Made by a program: the position numbers and the translations under genes. Shown in pieces: positions 1-12,463 of a stretch of DNA of 64,000 nt (position 1 is its first letter; each line of letters begins with the position of its first letter). Origin of the DNA: Cricetomys ansorgei (lineage: Eukaryota > Chordata > Mammalia > Rodentia > Nesomyidae); NCBI GenBank assembly GCA_026225945.1, contig JAMJFZ010002481.1, positions 1-64,000 on the forward strand, given 5' to 3'. The notes beneath the pieces were generated by a model that made no database searches, was not told the origin of the DNA, and worked only from the letters and a program-made list of their open reading frames with translations.

Positions 1-230
1 ATTCTGTGGTCCGTGATTTCATTGTTTGAAATTCCAAGATCAGAACCATGAAAGCTGGCTCAGAGTGGCTCTGGTACCTGTAGAGTTTTCCCACTCCCAG
101 CTAAGCCCCCCGGAGCCCCACCTAGCATTTCAGGGAGTTACGTCCTAGTTCTATAGATATCTTTAGGCACAGTAATTAGAATTTAAAGCGTAACTTTTGC
201 TCCCACAACCACTACTTTAATTATAAAGTA
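1..230 (+). repeat. LTR-like interspersed repeat, fragment A
   Basis: This AT-rich stretch upstream of the first exon shares a diverged block with 35480-35580. Both carry a TATAGAT..CTTAGGCAC.GTAAT core followed by an A-rich ..TTAAA..ATAACTTT segment, in the same orientation. That makes it a member of an interspersed family, probably LTR-derived. The family is not identified and the left edge lies outside the window. Confidence 0.4.
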
Positions 231-757
231 CCTTGCTTGACAAGGCAGAACTTTGCTTTTGTTCAGAAGGGTGAGCGATTCACTTGGAGACGAGGCTCAC
301 TTGGTTCTTATTCTAATGCAGGTGACTGTGTCTTTCCCAATTAGCTGGGGACCCACCTCACAGTCTTTCATGACTGGCTAGTTTTAAAAGAACCAGCATA
401 AAGGAAATGAAGGAACAAGGGAAGGGCTCAGTCACTTCTTAAGTCTCTGAAGTCAAGACAATGTAGCAGCCCTTTGTGCAAACAAAAGTTCTACCAGGTG
501 GGAAGAGTAGAACATCTGCATAAAGGTCTTATAGGGGGGGAGAGATAAAAAATACTTGAACTCCTTGCCTTAAACAAAAGTTTAACAGTGTTTGACAGAA
601 GACTACTATATTCAGCTCCACCCACCCACACTGGGCTCGTGGAACTGCACTAGCAGCCCACCGTGTGGGAGGAAGAACCCACTGCCGAGGCCGCTTGACT
701 GACGAATTATAACTCTCCCGTTTCCAGTAACTTTCGGGTTTGGTTTTCTTTCCCCAG
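231..757 (+). other. Intron upstream of exon A, no other feature seen
   Basis: No coding signal is visible apart from the pyrimidine-rich acceptor tract (TTTGGTTTTCTTTCCCCAG) that ends at 757. The minus-strand open frames here lack splice or codon support. Confidence 0.6.
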
Positions 758-950
758 GTCCACAGCATCCAATTCCTGGAGTTCTCCGAGGCTGAGAACC
801 AGGACGACGTCCACAGCACACACGCTGGCTGTGTGCACACTCTAGACCAGTCGGGCATACACGTCATGTATGACGGCGCCTTGCAGGACTTGGAGGAGCT
901 GGAGTCAGAGCTGCTGCTCGTTGCCAGCCACTACATCGAGAAAGAAAGAA
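758..950 (+). CDS. Ccdc162: Exon A of CCDC162-like coiled-coil protein gene
   Basis: This 193-bp internal exon has acceptor TTTCTTTCCCCAG|GT and donor GAA|GTAAGG. It enters in phase 0 and leaves in phase 1. It encodes 64 codons of an acidic, helical stretch (window residues 1-64) containing QFLEFSEAENQDD and ending in ELESELLLVASHYIEKE, a likely amphipathic helix or coiled-coil segment. There is no start codon context, so the N-terminus lies in earlier exons outside the window. The molecular role of the family is not established. The assignment to CCDC162 is recalled similarity, and the exon call itself is strong. Confidence 0.75.
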
Positions 951-2195
951 GTAAGGGGACAGATTTAAAAACATCGACTTCCCGTGACGGGGGATGAAGT
1001 TCAGTGGTGGCATGCTTTATTGGGTGCACGCGGCTCCTGTAGATACCCGGTACTGGCAAACCCAGATGAAACACACGACAGTAACCAAACAATATAACTT
1101 GAGAGAGCATATACTATCTGTTACCCAAGGGCACACACACACACAGCTCAGTTTCCCTTTGTGATGGAACTGTGTTTTTCTAGAGATTAGTTGTAATTCT
1201 TGTGGTTGTTAGACTGCTTGTTGCCCTGAGAAAGTTCCACATCACCCACTGGGAAGACGGGATGTGGTATAGGGCCCTGGGGGAAACAAAGGCACGGAAG
1301 GAGATCTGGATAAGAGAATGCCAGACAAGCCCCAGTGGAGGACTCCTGACTTTAATTAAGCAATTCATAATCCCCATTCTTGCTAAATTTTGCCACCATC
1401 ACCCGAATTTCCAATTTTAAAGGTGGGCAAGGTAAGGCTACTTCTTCCAGAATGATGCAGAAGCATTTCCTACTGCGCTTGGAAAGAGGACGTCTAGGCA
1501 CCGCAGCGCCGGAAGGGGGGTTCCGAGAGTGGTCGTGTTGTGTGACAATGCGTGTGGACTGGGACAGAAGGTAATTCACCTTCATCATGTCATAAAATGC
1601 TTCTCAAAGAATGTTCGACAACTTTCAGATCCTGTGCAGACTTCATTTAATACGACACTGAACCTTCTGGAACACGCATTACAACGTGTCCTATGTCTGA
1701 ACCAGGCACTGGACATTCCAGAACATTCATTTCAGCTCATACCTTTTGTTCTCACTAGTTATACTGCATGCAACCTTCGTGCATATTAATTGGTAACCCC
1801 ATGTAGCTATTTCTGTTTGCTGAGAATTTAATTTGATTGAAACGCATTTAACCACAAGGTTACTGGAGTCAGCTAGTAGGGCTACAGTTAGCCATCGTGA
1901 AAGGGTTTTCTAACTGCTGCCTGAGAGGACTCTGGTCAAAGCCTGTCTCTTGCTAAATACCCATCACAGAGTCAATAATTAGGCAGCTCGCATGTCAGTA
2001 CCTGGAGGCTTCTTGCCTTCTAGTATTTTCTCCTGAAGCAGGCCACTTACAAATGGAAGTTGTTGGCAGTGAAGCTAACACTAGTCTAAGAAAGTATTTC
2101 TGCCAATTTCTGACTTAAGGTGGCAATTAATATAATTAAGGGATATTTCAGAAAGCTCTCTGGAAATTTTTGACAGAGTTAGCATTAATGAAAAT
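951..2195 (+). other. Intron A, gene-free stretch
   Basis: Only intronic sequence is seen, including a short CA run near 1132-1145. Several small open frames at 1200-1790 overlap on both strands without splice or codon-bias support. Confidence 0.5.
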
Positions 2196-2426
2196 GGTAG
2201 GGCTTGGCAGAGCAGCAAGGGTTTGCTTTGCAATCTTGAGGACCTAAGTTCTACCCCACAACCAAAATAGCTGGCTGTGGTGCAAGCTCTGTAACCCCTG
2301 TTCTGGGAGGTGGGGACAGGAGGGTCCCTCAGGCTTGATGGTCAGCCAGCCACCTACACAGTGAGCCTCAGGCCTCAGTGAAAGAACCTTCAAAGGTGGT
2401 GGGCTCATGGGGAACAACTTAGGTTG

Positions 2427-2430
<4 letters not shown>
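2196..2430 (+). repeat. B2/B3-type SINE, plus orientation
   Basis: A tRNA-derived SINE body starts at GGTAGGGCTTGGCAGAGC, with the 'gaggacctaagttct' B-box-like region. It ends in the adjacent CA array, the usual tail for B2/B3 copies in rodents. It is diverged. Confidence 0.55.

Positions 2431-2479
<49 letters not shown>
2431..2479 (+). repeat. (CA)n microsatellite
   Basis: An uninterrupted run of about 24 CA units sits at the 3' tail of the preceding SINE. Confidence 0.95.
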
Positions 2480-2483
<4 letters not shown>

Positions 2484-2631
2484 AAATAGTACATTAATCT
2501 GAGTTGTTAGACCACAAGAGACCAGTTTTTTTTGAAAAAGGAAAAATGTATTCTGCCTTTAAAGCTGTAAATGCAAGACATTTAGTCTATATATATGTCT
2601 ACTGTTTTTTTTTTTCTTAAACAATATTTAA

Positions 2632-2965
2632 AGGACTGGGGTGTAGTTCAGTTGGTAAAGTACTTGCCAAGGTTCCCCACTTCTGCATAACTGGGCACGG
2701 TGGGCATGCTTGTGTTTCCAGAAGTCAACGTGGGTGGCAGAGACAAGAGGGTCAGAAGTTCAAGGTCATACTCAGCTACATAGTGAGTTCAAGGCCAGCC
2801 TGAGCTACATGAGACTCTGTCTCACAATAACCAAAATATTACTAAGCTAAGTGTGGTAGTGTTCACTTGTAATCCCAGCCCTCAGGAAGCAGAAGCAGGG
2901 GAACCTCTGTGAGTTTCAGGCCAGCATGGCTACACAGTGAAGCCACGGATACAAAAGAAAAATAA
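2632..2965 (+). repeat. B4/ID-like plus B1-like SINE cluster
   Basis: An ID-like head (ACTGGGGTGTAGTTCAGTTGG) is followed by a B1-like body with 'gttcaaggccagcctgagct' and 'gagactctgtctca'. A second B1-like unit with an A-rich tail runs from 2844 to 2965. This arrangement is typical of B4 (ID plus B1 fusion) SINEs. All copies are in sense orientation to the gene. Confidence 0.6.
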
Positions 2966-3189
2966 ATTACTAAAATTAGTCTTGACATTTAGGAAGTAAA
3001 AGCAAAAACTCCTGTTGACTTGGAAGTTAACAAGCGTGGACTTCCGGTCTGGTGTTTTGCTCTTCAGCTGATGTCGTAGAGTCTCCTCGCCAGCTCAGGT
3101 CTGCGGTGGAGTGATGGTCTCCACATTCCTCAGAGAAGGGACATTTTGACAAGGCCTGTCTTTAACCATTCCAACTGGCTTCTTCTCAG

Positions 3190-3317
3190 GCCACAGAGAG
3201 GACAGCAAGTCAGAGAGCCGCCGGAGGTGGGGCTGGGCCCACGCCAGTGTGGACAGACTCGCTGTGCTGTATGACCTGTGGACCTGGGAAGCCAATCTTC
3301 TTGAAAACAAACACCAG
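3190..3317 (+). CDS. Ccdc162: Exon B of CCDC162-like gene
   Basis: This 128-bp exon has acceptor GGCTTCTTCTCAG|GC and donor CAG|GTATGA, entering in phase 1 and leaving in phase 0. The split codon formed with exon A is AGC (Ser). It encodes a basic, Arg-rich linker and then the tryptophan-bearing segment VDRLAVLYDLWTWEANLL, residues 65-107, ending in ENKHQ. Phase, both splice sites and the lack of stops agree with exon A upstream and exon C downstream. An open minus-strand frame overlapping it is a shadow. Confidence 0.78.
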
Positions 3318-3559
3318 GTATGACTTCTAGAAGGCAAGCTATCTCTAAAAGTTCTGTTTGCTGACCGTGGCGGCATTCACCTGTCACCCCAGCACCCAGG
3401 AGGCTGCAAGTTTGAAGCCAGCCGTCACTACACATGAGTCCAGGCCAGCTGTCTGCAGAACCTGTCTCAATAAGAACAATTAAATGGCAAAGTCCGAGGG
3501 AGGGCACCGAGACAGGGTTCGCTTTGTTTTGCTGTTGATAGACCCAATGAGACTTCTAG

Positions 3560-3562
<3 letters not shown>

Positions 3563-3599
<37 letters not shown>
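3563..3599 (+). repeat. (TC)n microsatellite
   Basis: A pure TC run lies in the intron after exon B. Confidence 0.95.
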
Positions 3600-3602
<3 letters not shown>

Positions 3603-3689
3603 GAGTCACTGAAGAGTGAACCCATTCTAAGCGAGGGCTTTGCGACTGAGCGTTATCCTTGGCTCTCTCTATTTTTTATTTTAGAGTTT

Positions 3690-4068
3690 TTCAGATTCAT
3701 TTTTATTTTGTACATATGTTTTGCCCGCTTGTATATATGTAAACCACATGCATGCCTGGAGCGCCTTGGAGACCAGAAGAGGGCATCAGGTCTCCATAAC
3801 TGGAGTTATGGTTGTGAGCCACCATATGGGAGATTAGAATCAAACTCAGGTCTTCCGCAAGAGCCACAAGTGATCTAAACTGCTGAGCCATCTCTCCAGA
3901 CTCCTCTTCTTATTTTTTATTATGAGAAATCTCACTAAGTTGCCAGGCTGGCCTCAACCTAACTTTGTAGCTCAGGAAGGCCTGGACCAGGCTCAGGAAG
4001 GCCTGCAGTCCTCCTGTAGCTTCCTCAGCAGCTGGAATTACAGGGCCTGCGCCACCAGGCTCAGTCAA
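3690..4068 (-). repeat. B2 SINE followed by B1-like fragment, minus
   Basis: 3690-3902 is a full-length B2 in reverse: T-rich start, 'ggccagaagagggcatcagg' and terminal 'tgctgagccatctctccag'. The adjoining 3905-4068 stretch resembles an old reverse B1-type unit ('gccaggctggcctcaacct', 'ctggaattacagg'). Confidence 0.75.
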
Positions 4069-4464
4069 ATGTTCTTTTCATTACTGTAGTTCTTCATCAT
4101 AAAAAATAAAAATGCGAAGCATACTACTTTATCTTGCAGGTGTAATTAGCTAGAGGGCTCTGATTCAGGCTTTTCTTAGCATGTGTGTGCTGTTAGTAAG
4201 AATGGTGATCACTCCCACTTACAATCCAGTCACAGAAACGGGGCTTACCGACTGCCCAGTCCCAGCCGCTGCACTGTGCTGGTGAGCAGAGGCCGTGGAG
4301 CAGGAAGTGCTGAATACAAAGCAAAGAAACAGCAGTTGCTAATCCACCCACCACATCCACTAAGACCACATCAGGTCTTAGTAAAAACTGGAACTTGATG
4401 GTGAACTGGTCTTCATCATTTAACCCTTCCAATTTTCTCCAATTGTTAGGGAAGTTTTTAAAAT

Positions 4465-4632
4465 GGTTCCTTTTGATTTTTAGTTAGTGTGTGAGGAGGT
4501 TATGTATACCCAAGTACAGATACCTGGGGAGGCCAGAAGAGGCAGTTGAGATCCACCTGACGTGGGTGCTTGGCGGTGAACTGAGTCCATCACGAGAGCA
4601 GCAAGTGCTTTGAACCACGGGGCCATCTCTCC
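4465..4632 (-). repeat. Diverged B2/B3 SINE, minus
   Basis: It contains 'ggccagaagaggcagttgag' and 'ggggccatctctcc', the reverse complement of an old B2/B3 element. Confidence 0.6.
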
Positions 4633-5903
4633 TCATCCTAGTCCCATGTTGAGAGTTTGTTGTTTTGTTTTATTTAATCAAAATAAAAAATTTACCGTGC
4701 TAGGTGCTAACTCAGAGATCTAATGATGCATAGAAGAAACGATTCATATGCTTAAGAAATTAAGAGTCTAATGATAGTATTAAGAGTCTTTCCCGTACAA
4801 GGCTTACACAAAAGTAGACTCTTCATTCTGAAAGTTCAAGGCCTATGACAGCAGTGGACACACACCTTACTGTTTGAAGCTATCTGGATGGAGGATAGAT
4901 AATTACATGGAAGACTGATGCTTTACCACCATAAAAAATTAAAATACATTTCCACAAATCTTAGAAAAAGATAAATTCATGATCTATAAAAGTTTATCCA
5001 ATCACTAAGTAAAAAGCCTTGTACGGAGGCACATTCAAGAGCTAGGACTTCAGTGGGAGAGATCTGTCCGCTTGGGGACTGTCAAAGTTGAGACACTTGC
5101 CATGAGGTCTTCCCAGAGGAACAGATACTCAGTCCCATCTCTGGAAGATTAATAAGATGTCTGCTGGCAGGGAAAGATTCCTAGGCCTAGAAATGCCATT
5201 TACAACATACGTGCTGCACGGGGACTAGCCAGTTGGAATCCCTCCCTGGGAGGCTGCTATGGGAGGGATTTACATACTCACCTGTTTCGGGTACAGACTG
5301 GTAAGGGCTTGTGAATCATTGATTTTAAAGTTTATTGGATAACTTGAGTTTCCTGAACTTTTCTCACTTGCCAAAGAAAAATTTACACAACCCCAGGCAT
5401 ATGGCCATATATAATAGATACACAAATCAAACATTACTGATAATGAATCATAAAGAAATGTAGTTTAAGATATTTCTTTGGCATGTTGTAGTTCTACCAC
5501 TTACTAAGAACAAACGTACATTTTCATACTAGTGAAAGGACTATCCTAATTTGTCTGATACAGTCCAGTTCAAAGATACACTGATTTTATATTTAATACT
5601 TTGAGGAATGACAGTAGGAAAACAGTAAAAATAATCTTTGTTTTCCACAATTAAAGCATTACGCTTTTAAAAGGCCAGAGTATTTATAGCATACAATGGT
5701 CTAGAATCACAGCTGGTGTCTCAGATGGCGTTCGTTGGCACAATATGGCAGGATGGCATTAACAGAATGAAGTGTGCGTGTTGTGTGTTTAGAACTCAGC
5801 CTGCAGGGAAGTCACATGATGCAACACGGGTGAGCACTGCTATCATGCATTTGATTTTGAGTTCATTTTTGGTTGTTGTATATTCAGAAACCTTTTACTA
5901 TTG

Positions 5904-5905
<2 letters not shown>
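4633..5905 (+). other. Intron B, unique AT-rich stretch
   Basis: This 1.3 kb region is AT-rich. No repeat family was recognised by eye and no splice-bounded open frame is seen. Confidence 0.5.

Positions 5906-5948
<43 letters not shown>
5906..5948 (+). repeat. (TG)n microsatellite
   Basis: About 21 uninterrupted TG units. Confidence 0.95.
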
Positions 5949-7594
5949 CCTTGTATTCAGTTACATGATAGGTTGTTGTAGTGGAATATTTGATCATATC
6001 CCAGATTGTAAAGTTGTATGCTCTATCCGTGCAGTGAATGACTGTTTGCTGTATGCAACTTTAAGAAAAGAAACTTTAAGACAATTACTATGTGGGCAGC
6101 CTGAGCTGCTGACAGGATGGGTGACTTCTATGCTGTAAAAGTCGGATTCCTAAATATGAAAAGGCTGCAGCTTTCCGCTGTCCAGGAATCTGCTTGCTCT
6201 TTGAATTCTGGTACTCAACTAATGGTTTGCTTCAGATGCCTGTTCAAAACCCTTGTGTGGAGCAATTGAGGTTCAAACTTGTCCACTGAGATCTTAATGT
6301 TAAAGGCATTTGATTTTTCTATTGCTAATGGAGGGGCTTTTTATGCTTTTCTCCCTCAGCCTAAGCACCTAACTAAGCACCTAAGCACCTGAATACCTCA
6401 CCCAGGGGCTTTGACTCACCCATTAATGGCATCAGGTCGCCAGCTGAAAGTTGGGGTTGTTGTACTGTGGAGGTTCCATATATAAATCCATCTATGCCAT
6501 AGTTTGAGAAGCTTTGGAGACGTGAAGAGCCAGAGGAGAGAAATGTGTTCCTGGCTGTTTCCAATAGCTGTCTTGGTGTCACCATGGAGGATGGGTTGGA
6601 ATAAGAAACTCTAGGGAAGGGATCACTCCCATGGTGATCTGGAGACTGGGGAGGACCTGATAATAAGGATGTGTCCGTGATAGCAAAAGAAGCGAGCAAA
6701 TGCCACAACTCTGATGGGGCGTGGTAGGAGTTAAGGGTTGATATGGATTTGGGAGTGAGAGTGAGAGAGTAAGAAGATTTGAAAGGGCTTCCAAGGGGTC
6801 AGGAAGGAAGCGACTAACTAAAGCAGAGTGCAAAAGGAGCGAGGGCATCATCAAAGAAGAAGATAAAATTGTTCTCAAAGACACAAGTCATTTGGGGGGG
6901 TTTGCTGAACCAGGTGTGAATGTCTTGTGGGGAGCTATAGGTCTGAAACCAAGAAGTAGGTGTGGGTTGAGATATGGCCGTGGAGGCAGAGCCATAGCCG
7001 TGAGTTGGAAACGCTGGAGAGAGCTGGGCCCTGGTGACACCTACTTTTATGGCGCAGGCTGTGGAACAGAAGGAGTAACCAAAGAGACTGAAGATAAACA
7101 AGGAAGAAATAGTTCTGTGAGAGCCAACAGGAAGAGTCAGGGTGTCTGCTGATGTGGAGCACAGTAAAATGTGGAGGGAGACAATCCCTGAAAGCCCCAG
7201 AGTAGGGCCGTTACTCAGGAGGCCAGGGTCGCTGTGCAGAACTGTCAGGAGCTGTCAGGGAGGAGAAGCCAGACTGCCACAGCCGTGATGAAAGCTGGGA
7301 CGTGGAGGTGGTTTCTTTAGATTGTGTGTATAGCAGAATCGATGGTTAATGGTTTTATCTGCCCTCTGGTCCGTTACCCATGGAGATGTAGGACACTGGT
7401 CATTTGAAAACAACTGTCTGAGCTGAACAGATGCAAGCTATGGAAGTTTTCACAGATAACCTTAACCTGCCAGTTAGAACCTTACATTGACCAACTAAGT
7501 AGATGGGAGATTTAGACTCATTGTGTGGTAACTGGCTGTGCTCAATGGAAATAAAGCTAAATCATTACTCCAGGGACATGTCTTCAGTGATTCC
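5949..7594 (+). other. Intron B, no recognised feature
   Basis: This stretch has mixed sequence with short purine-rich patches near 6720-6850. The open frames on both strands are short, mutually overlapping and lack splice signals. Confidence 0.45.
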
Positions 7595-7762
7595 TCGTGT
7601 GTGTGTATGCATGTGTGTGTGTGTGCGCATGTGTGTGTGTGTGTATATGTGTGTGTGTCTGTATGTGTGCATATGTGTGTGTGTGTGCGTGCGTGTGTGT
7701 GCGTGTGTGTGTATGTGTATGTGTGCGCATGTGTGTGTGTGTGTGTGTGTGCGTGTGTGTGC
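7595..7762 (+). repeat. Imperfect (TG)n array
   Basis: About 165 bp of TG units carry TA, GC and CATG interruptions. It produces the Cys-Val and His-Thr open frames on the two strands, which are not genes. Confidence 0.95.
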
Positions 7763-8431
7763 ACGAATGTTCTCTTTCCATCTCATGGACGCCTCAAGCA
7801 GGACTCCATGGCAATAGAAGAGTCAAAGGTTTGAAAGGACAGAAACTCAAGCATTCCAATGCAGATTGTAGTTCGGTCCATGCTGAGCTGTCACAGCCGT
7901 CTGCCAGCTCCTTCCAGGGCACACGAAGCATTTTAATTTAAAGCAGTTGTTGAAAATGTCCCTGCACCCTACCATGAGAATAAGTTCCCGATAGAAACTG
8001 AGCTTTCTGGGCCAAAACTGTAAAATACGGTCGACCAAGTCAGAAATTCTAGCCGAAAGAGCTCATCTCAAAGGGCTAAGCCAAATTTCCCTCTGAGGTA
8101 CAATTGATCCCCGACCCCCACATTGACGCGCTGCCAAGTCCCCAAGCCTCCTCTGCTTCTGAAGGCTAAACGTATTGGTAGTACCACAAAGGAGTTCTGG
8201 GACACATTGGGCCCCTTAAGTCCTTAAAATAATCACTGTACGTATGAAAACTCAGAAGATTAGAGCTGATGTCAGTTTAAGTGGCTCAGGGGCTTAGAGT
8301 CAGTGCAGCAGCCCCTACGCCACGTGTCTGAGCTCCCACTTTCCCCGTAGTCTCGAGGGATGTTCTATGACGGTTTGAATGCCGATATGCAGCACTAAAA
8401 TGACTTCTGTTTCTTTTCTTTTTGTTTTGTT

Positions 8432-8583
8432 TTTGTTTTTTGTCTTTTGAGATAGGTTTTTCTGTGTGGCCATGGCTGTCTTATAACTCACTCTGTAGAC
8501 CAGGCTGGCCTTGAACTCACAGAAATCTGCCTGCCTCTGCCTCCCGAGTGCTGAGATTAAAGACATTCGCCACCCACCCACCC
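8432..8583 (-). repeat. B1 SINE, minus
   Basis: A T-rich tail is followed by 'gagataggtttttctgtgtggcc', 'accaggctggccttgaactcac' and 'cccgagtgctgagattaaag', which is a reverse-complement B1 of moderate divergence. Confidence 0.9.
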
Positions 8584-10884
8584 AGCGTGATTTTCATTTA
8601 CTACCCTTGTGACGAGGAGGAGAGGTTCCGTGGCAATGTGTGTCTAGTATTGATTTTTTTGTTTGACACTTTGATATGAACCCAAGCACTATCTTTAAAA
8701 GTTACTTTAAATCTTAGATCTTACAAATAAATTAAAATAAATTTAATAGGGTAATCTCACAAATAAGATAAAACCCAGGGAGGTTTGATATTATTCATTT
8801 TGCCCGTTTTCCTATTTTCTCCAACATTTCCCTGCTAGTTACTCTCCTTCTGTTACAGCATATTACTTTGCTGAGAGTCAGCCCTTAACACACAGAAGTG
8901 ACATTTGACAGGTTGGGAAGACTTCTCAGGCAAATACCAGCCAGGAGTTTACATGGAAACCAGCAGTTAGCAGATAACAAATAGAACCCCTGAGGCAGAA
9001 AGATCTCGAGCACCCCTGCCGGGAAGGAATTCGTAATAAAATGATACAGTAATCCACCTGAGACCTTCTCTCAGCTGAACCTAAGGACTGAAGAGACATC
9101 ATTATTAGCTTAAGTTACGTATTCTGTCTCAACAGATAAAATATTGCAATATCTAGGACACATTTACCTTAAAGGAGTATTTGTTAACTATCTGAAATTC
9201 AAAGTTGGTTGGAATCCTGTATACTCATTTCGGGGAAGTAGGGCAGCGGTTAAGGCTCAGCAGGCATGCCACAGAGTACTTTAGACAAGTCAGGGGACAG
9301 CTTCGTGGAGAGCGCTCCTGCCTTCTGTCACGTGAGTCCTCAGATGGCAGTGCAGACCATCTAGCCTGCCTGGGTGCCCTTTGTTCTTATTTGCCGACTC
9401 TGGCAATCTTATCATTGATAGAGAACATTCGATTTAGCATGATCCTCTGCAACCTGGCCTCTTCAGATTGGGGTGGCCAGAAAGGACTCCCCCTACCAGC
9501 CAACTTCCCTCATCAAATAACCAAACAATTGGACCTGTCCAAAAACAGGTCTAGAAGTTTAAACACCATAAACCAAGCTCCCAGGATTACCCTGGCCCAG
9601 CCAGAACGGCTCACCTTGGGCCAGAATGAATTAAAAAGCATATGTCTCTTCCCTGCTCTCTTTCCATGGGACATCTGGGTAGCACTCAGCCTGTTAGTCA
9701 TCCCTCCTTCGTTTCTTCTTCCTTTCTGTTATGTAGCAATTGGCTATTATTCTGGAGTGGATCTTGGGTGAGGGAAACAGGCCACTTAGACCACCTTTGC
9801 TCTTCATTTTCTGTAGATAAACTTACAGTAAAGGGGATCACCATCCTTCTCAGTTCTGGCTCTACGCCATGAAGCGAGAGTTTCTAATCCCTGGCACACC
9901 TTCCATGGTAGCCTGAGCTTTTGACCCCTCTTGGTGTTTTCCTATTCATATTAAAATTGGATTTGGTGCCTTTCCAAAACAACATCTACAATGTTTAAGC
10001 ACCATGTTAACCACTTTTCTTGGCACTGTGACGGAATGCCTAAAAGAAGCAATTTCAGAGAGCAACTGTGTATTTTGGCTTACACATTTGAGCATATGTA
10101 ACTCATCTTGCTTTGGAAGCCATGGAGGCAAGCAGCTCTATGGCAACAGAAGGGAGAATGTAGCTGGGGACCCTTACTGCCTTGTATCTCAGCCCAACCA
10201 GAAGTAGAGGTGGGCAGGAAGTTGCTGGGCTGCAAACTTCAAGGCCCACCCCCATCAGATCCACTTCTACCTTTCAAAGGTTCCACAACCTCTCAAAACT
10301 GTGCACCAGCTGAACAGCAAATTTTCAAATATATGAGCCCATGCAAAGGATCACAGGTACTAATTGGAAGTATCCTAGGATTACTCTCTGCAAGCCTTGA
10401 CATTGGGCAGACAGACATGACATCCAATTCCTGGTGTCTGTTCAATCTTGAGTGTTTAACATTCTTGTATAAAAGAGAAAAACATCTTCTCTGCACTTGG
10501 CAAGTCAGTGGCCAGGACTCAGAAATTAAACTGATGAGAGACAGAAGGGCTGACTGTGTATATGTGGAGGTCTTCAGTGAACAAGAAACTCAAGGAAGAA
10601 GGCAGGTGAAAAACTAACCTTCAAATCAACAGACAGATGAACTGAGCAGACAGTTCTCAGAAGACGAAACATTGTAGCCAGCAAGCGTTTTATTGTTTGT
10701 TACATTTCTATTTGCTTTGCCTCTGTGTGCCATGGTGAGCATGTGGAGGTCAGGGGACAACCTGGAAGAGTCAGGTCCCTCCCCTTCCATGTCAACAGAT
10801 CCCAGGGATTGGAGCCAGGTCATTAGGCTTGGCTGCAGATGTTCTTAACAACTGAGCCATCTCTGTACTCCCCCCCCCCCAAAA
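8584..10884 (+). other. Intron B, mostly unrecognised; old repeat near 10010-10350
   Basis: A 188-codon open frame at 9205-9771 has no splice sites, domain or codon periodicity that I can support. 10010-10350 resembles the 'ctgtgacggaatgcctaaaag ... ttttggcttac' class of rodent repeat also seen near 60000-60380. Confidence 0.35.
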
Positions 10885-11440
10885 AAAACCCAACATTTTA
10901 AAAAGTGTCCAACATTCCTATTGATCAGGGAAATGCAATTTAAAAGTACTTTGAGATTCCATCTCACCGCAGTCCAGTCAGGACCGCTAACTGAAGACAA
11001 CAGATGGTATGAATGCGGGGAGGTGCGGGGAGGATCTGGGGAGAGCAGACACCTACATTCCGTTGGCGGGAGTGTGGGCGGACGCAGCCCTGTGGAAATC
11101 AACATGGAGGTTTCTCAAAAAATCAAAAATGGAACTACCATATGACCCAGCCACGGCACTCCTAGGCAGCTAGGAGGCATAAAGGACTGTGATGTTTGTC
11201 TCTGCTCCATTCACAACAGCAAGAAAAACGGAATCATCCTGGATGCCCATCAGAGATGGACGTATAGTAAAAATGTGGTACACACACAATGAAATTTATT
11301 CAACCATAAAGGAAAATGAAATCATGATGTTACAAAAATATAGATAAAAATAAGAATTATGTTAAACACACTCTCCTAGGCTCAGTATGTATGTTTTCTA
11401 TCATCTACAGATCCTAGACTTTACTTTTATACGTGTGTGG
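10885..11440 (+). repeat. L1 retrotransposon 3' end, plus
   Basis: The sequence corresponds to the end of L1 ORF2 and its 3' region: the 'tggaactaccatatgacccagc' motif, then 'ggatgcccatcagagatgg' and 'aaatgtggtacacacacaatg'. It is 5'-truncated, interrupted by stops and in sense orientation to the host gene. Confidence 0.8.
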
Positions 11441-11642
11441 GTGTCTAGAACATGAAACATAGAAAAGGGACAATGAAATGGAAAAAGAGGGAGAGTGGGG
11501 GTAAAGGAAGCGACAGAATACACGTGTCACGAAAGCACAAAAGGGGGACTGCAGGGAAGAGTCCAGCAAAGGGGAGTGGGAGGGTGGGGAAAGCGTGCCT
11601 AAGAGGGGGTGAACAAAAGCAATGGATGAAAATGACAGCCTC

Positions 11643-11812
11643 CCCGGGTGATGGTGGCCCACGCTTTTAATCCAGCACTCAGGAGGCAGAGGCAAGCGGA
11701 TCTCTGTGAGCTCAAGGCCAGCCTGGTCTACAGAGTGAGTTCCAGGACAGCCAGAGTTACATCAGAGAAACCCTGTCTCGAAAAAACAAACAATAAATAA
11801 ACAAAAAGAAGA
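11643..11812 (+). repeat. B1 SINE, plus
   Basis: A near full-length B1 carries 'ttttaatccagcactcaggaggcag', 'caaggccagcctggtctac' and 'gaaaccctgtctcgaaaaaac', plus an A-rich tail. Confidence 0.93.
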
Positions 11813-12262
11813 TGTATCATATAGTGCTTTCATCTAATAACAGTACTAAAAATAATAAAAAATGGAGGTAGACCTAGGGACTCGCACATCATCCCAACAA
11901 GAGGGAGACAGTGTAGGGAAGTGGCTAAGAAGAGAGCGGGCTCCTAGGATGGCAAACATTTGGTGCATCGTCTTACCGGAGCTTCTAATTATTGTAGAGC
12001 AGCACCATCGACCACACAGCGCCCTTTTGTTTGTAAGAAGCAGGGAAGAAGAACAAAAGTCAATGGTCAAACAAACCTAGCTCCTCAGGCTCCACAGCAC
12101 AACCTCCAGCTCTCGCCCTCTTTACTCTGTGGGTTTGCTAACTGCACAACGCCTACCCAGAGGCCCCGGCATCTGTCTTCTGCCAAGGCCCCAGGGTCGG
12201 CAAAGCCCAGGGCGGGGCTTCCCGTCTTGTTGGCTGGCACTGACTATAAACCCTATCTTCAG

Positions 12263-12463
12263 CTTCTTGCTAGTTACTTTGAAGCCTACCAGCACTCGTT
12301 GGACCCAGAGGAGAGGCTCACTTTAGCCCAAGCAATGACTGACATCATGCACCGGCGCCCCAGGTTTGATCTGAGCCACTCATATTTCACCAAAGCCTAC
12401 CAAGATGACTGCGCCTGCCTGAGGCTTCACCTGCAGCTGGTGAGGGGAATCCTCAGCCACCAC
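12263..12463 (+). CDS. Ccdc162: Exon C of CCDC162-like gene
   Basis: This 201-bp exon has acceptor AACCCTATCTTCAG|CT and donor CAC|GTGAGT, phase 0 at both ends, 67 codons (residues 108-174). It starts LLASYFEAYQHSLDPEERL, continues through an ITDIMH-type helix (MTDIMHRRPRFDLSHSYFTK) and ends LHLQLVRGILSHH. It joins exon B without a split codon. Strong conservation-type sequence (aromatic and helical heptads) and phase consistency make this one of the clearest exons. Its biochemical role is unknown. Confidence 0.8.

Noticed and set aside
7495..7941. His/Thr and Cys/Val open frames over the TG array
   Set aside because: Products of dinucleotide repeats read in all frames. The same applies to the frames at 61625-62235.
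9205..9771. 188-codon plus-strand open frame
   Set aside because: It is the longest non-exon frame on the plus strand, but it has no splice signals at its ends, no recognisable domain and no phase link to neighbouring exons. It lies in a 9 kb intron and may be repeat-derived.
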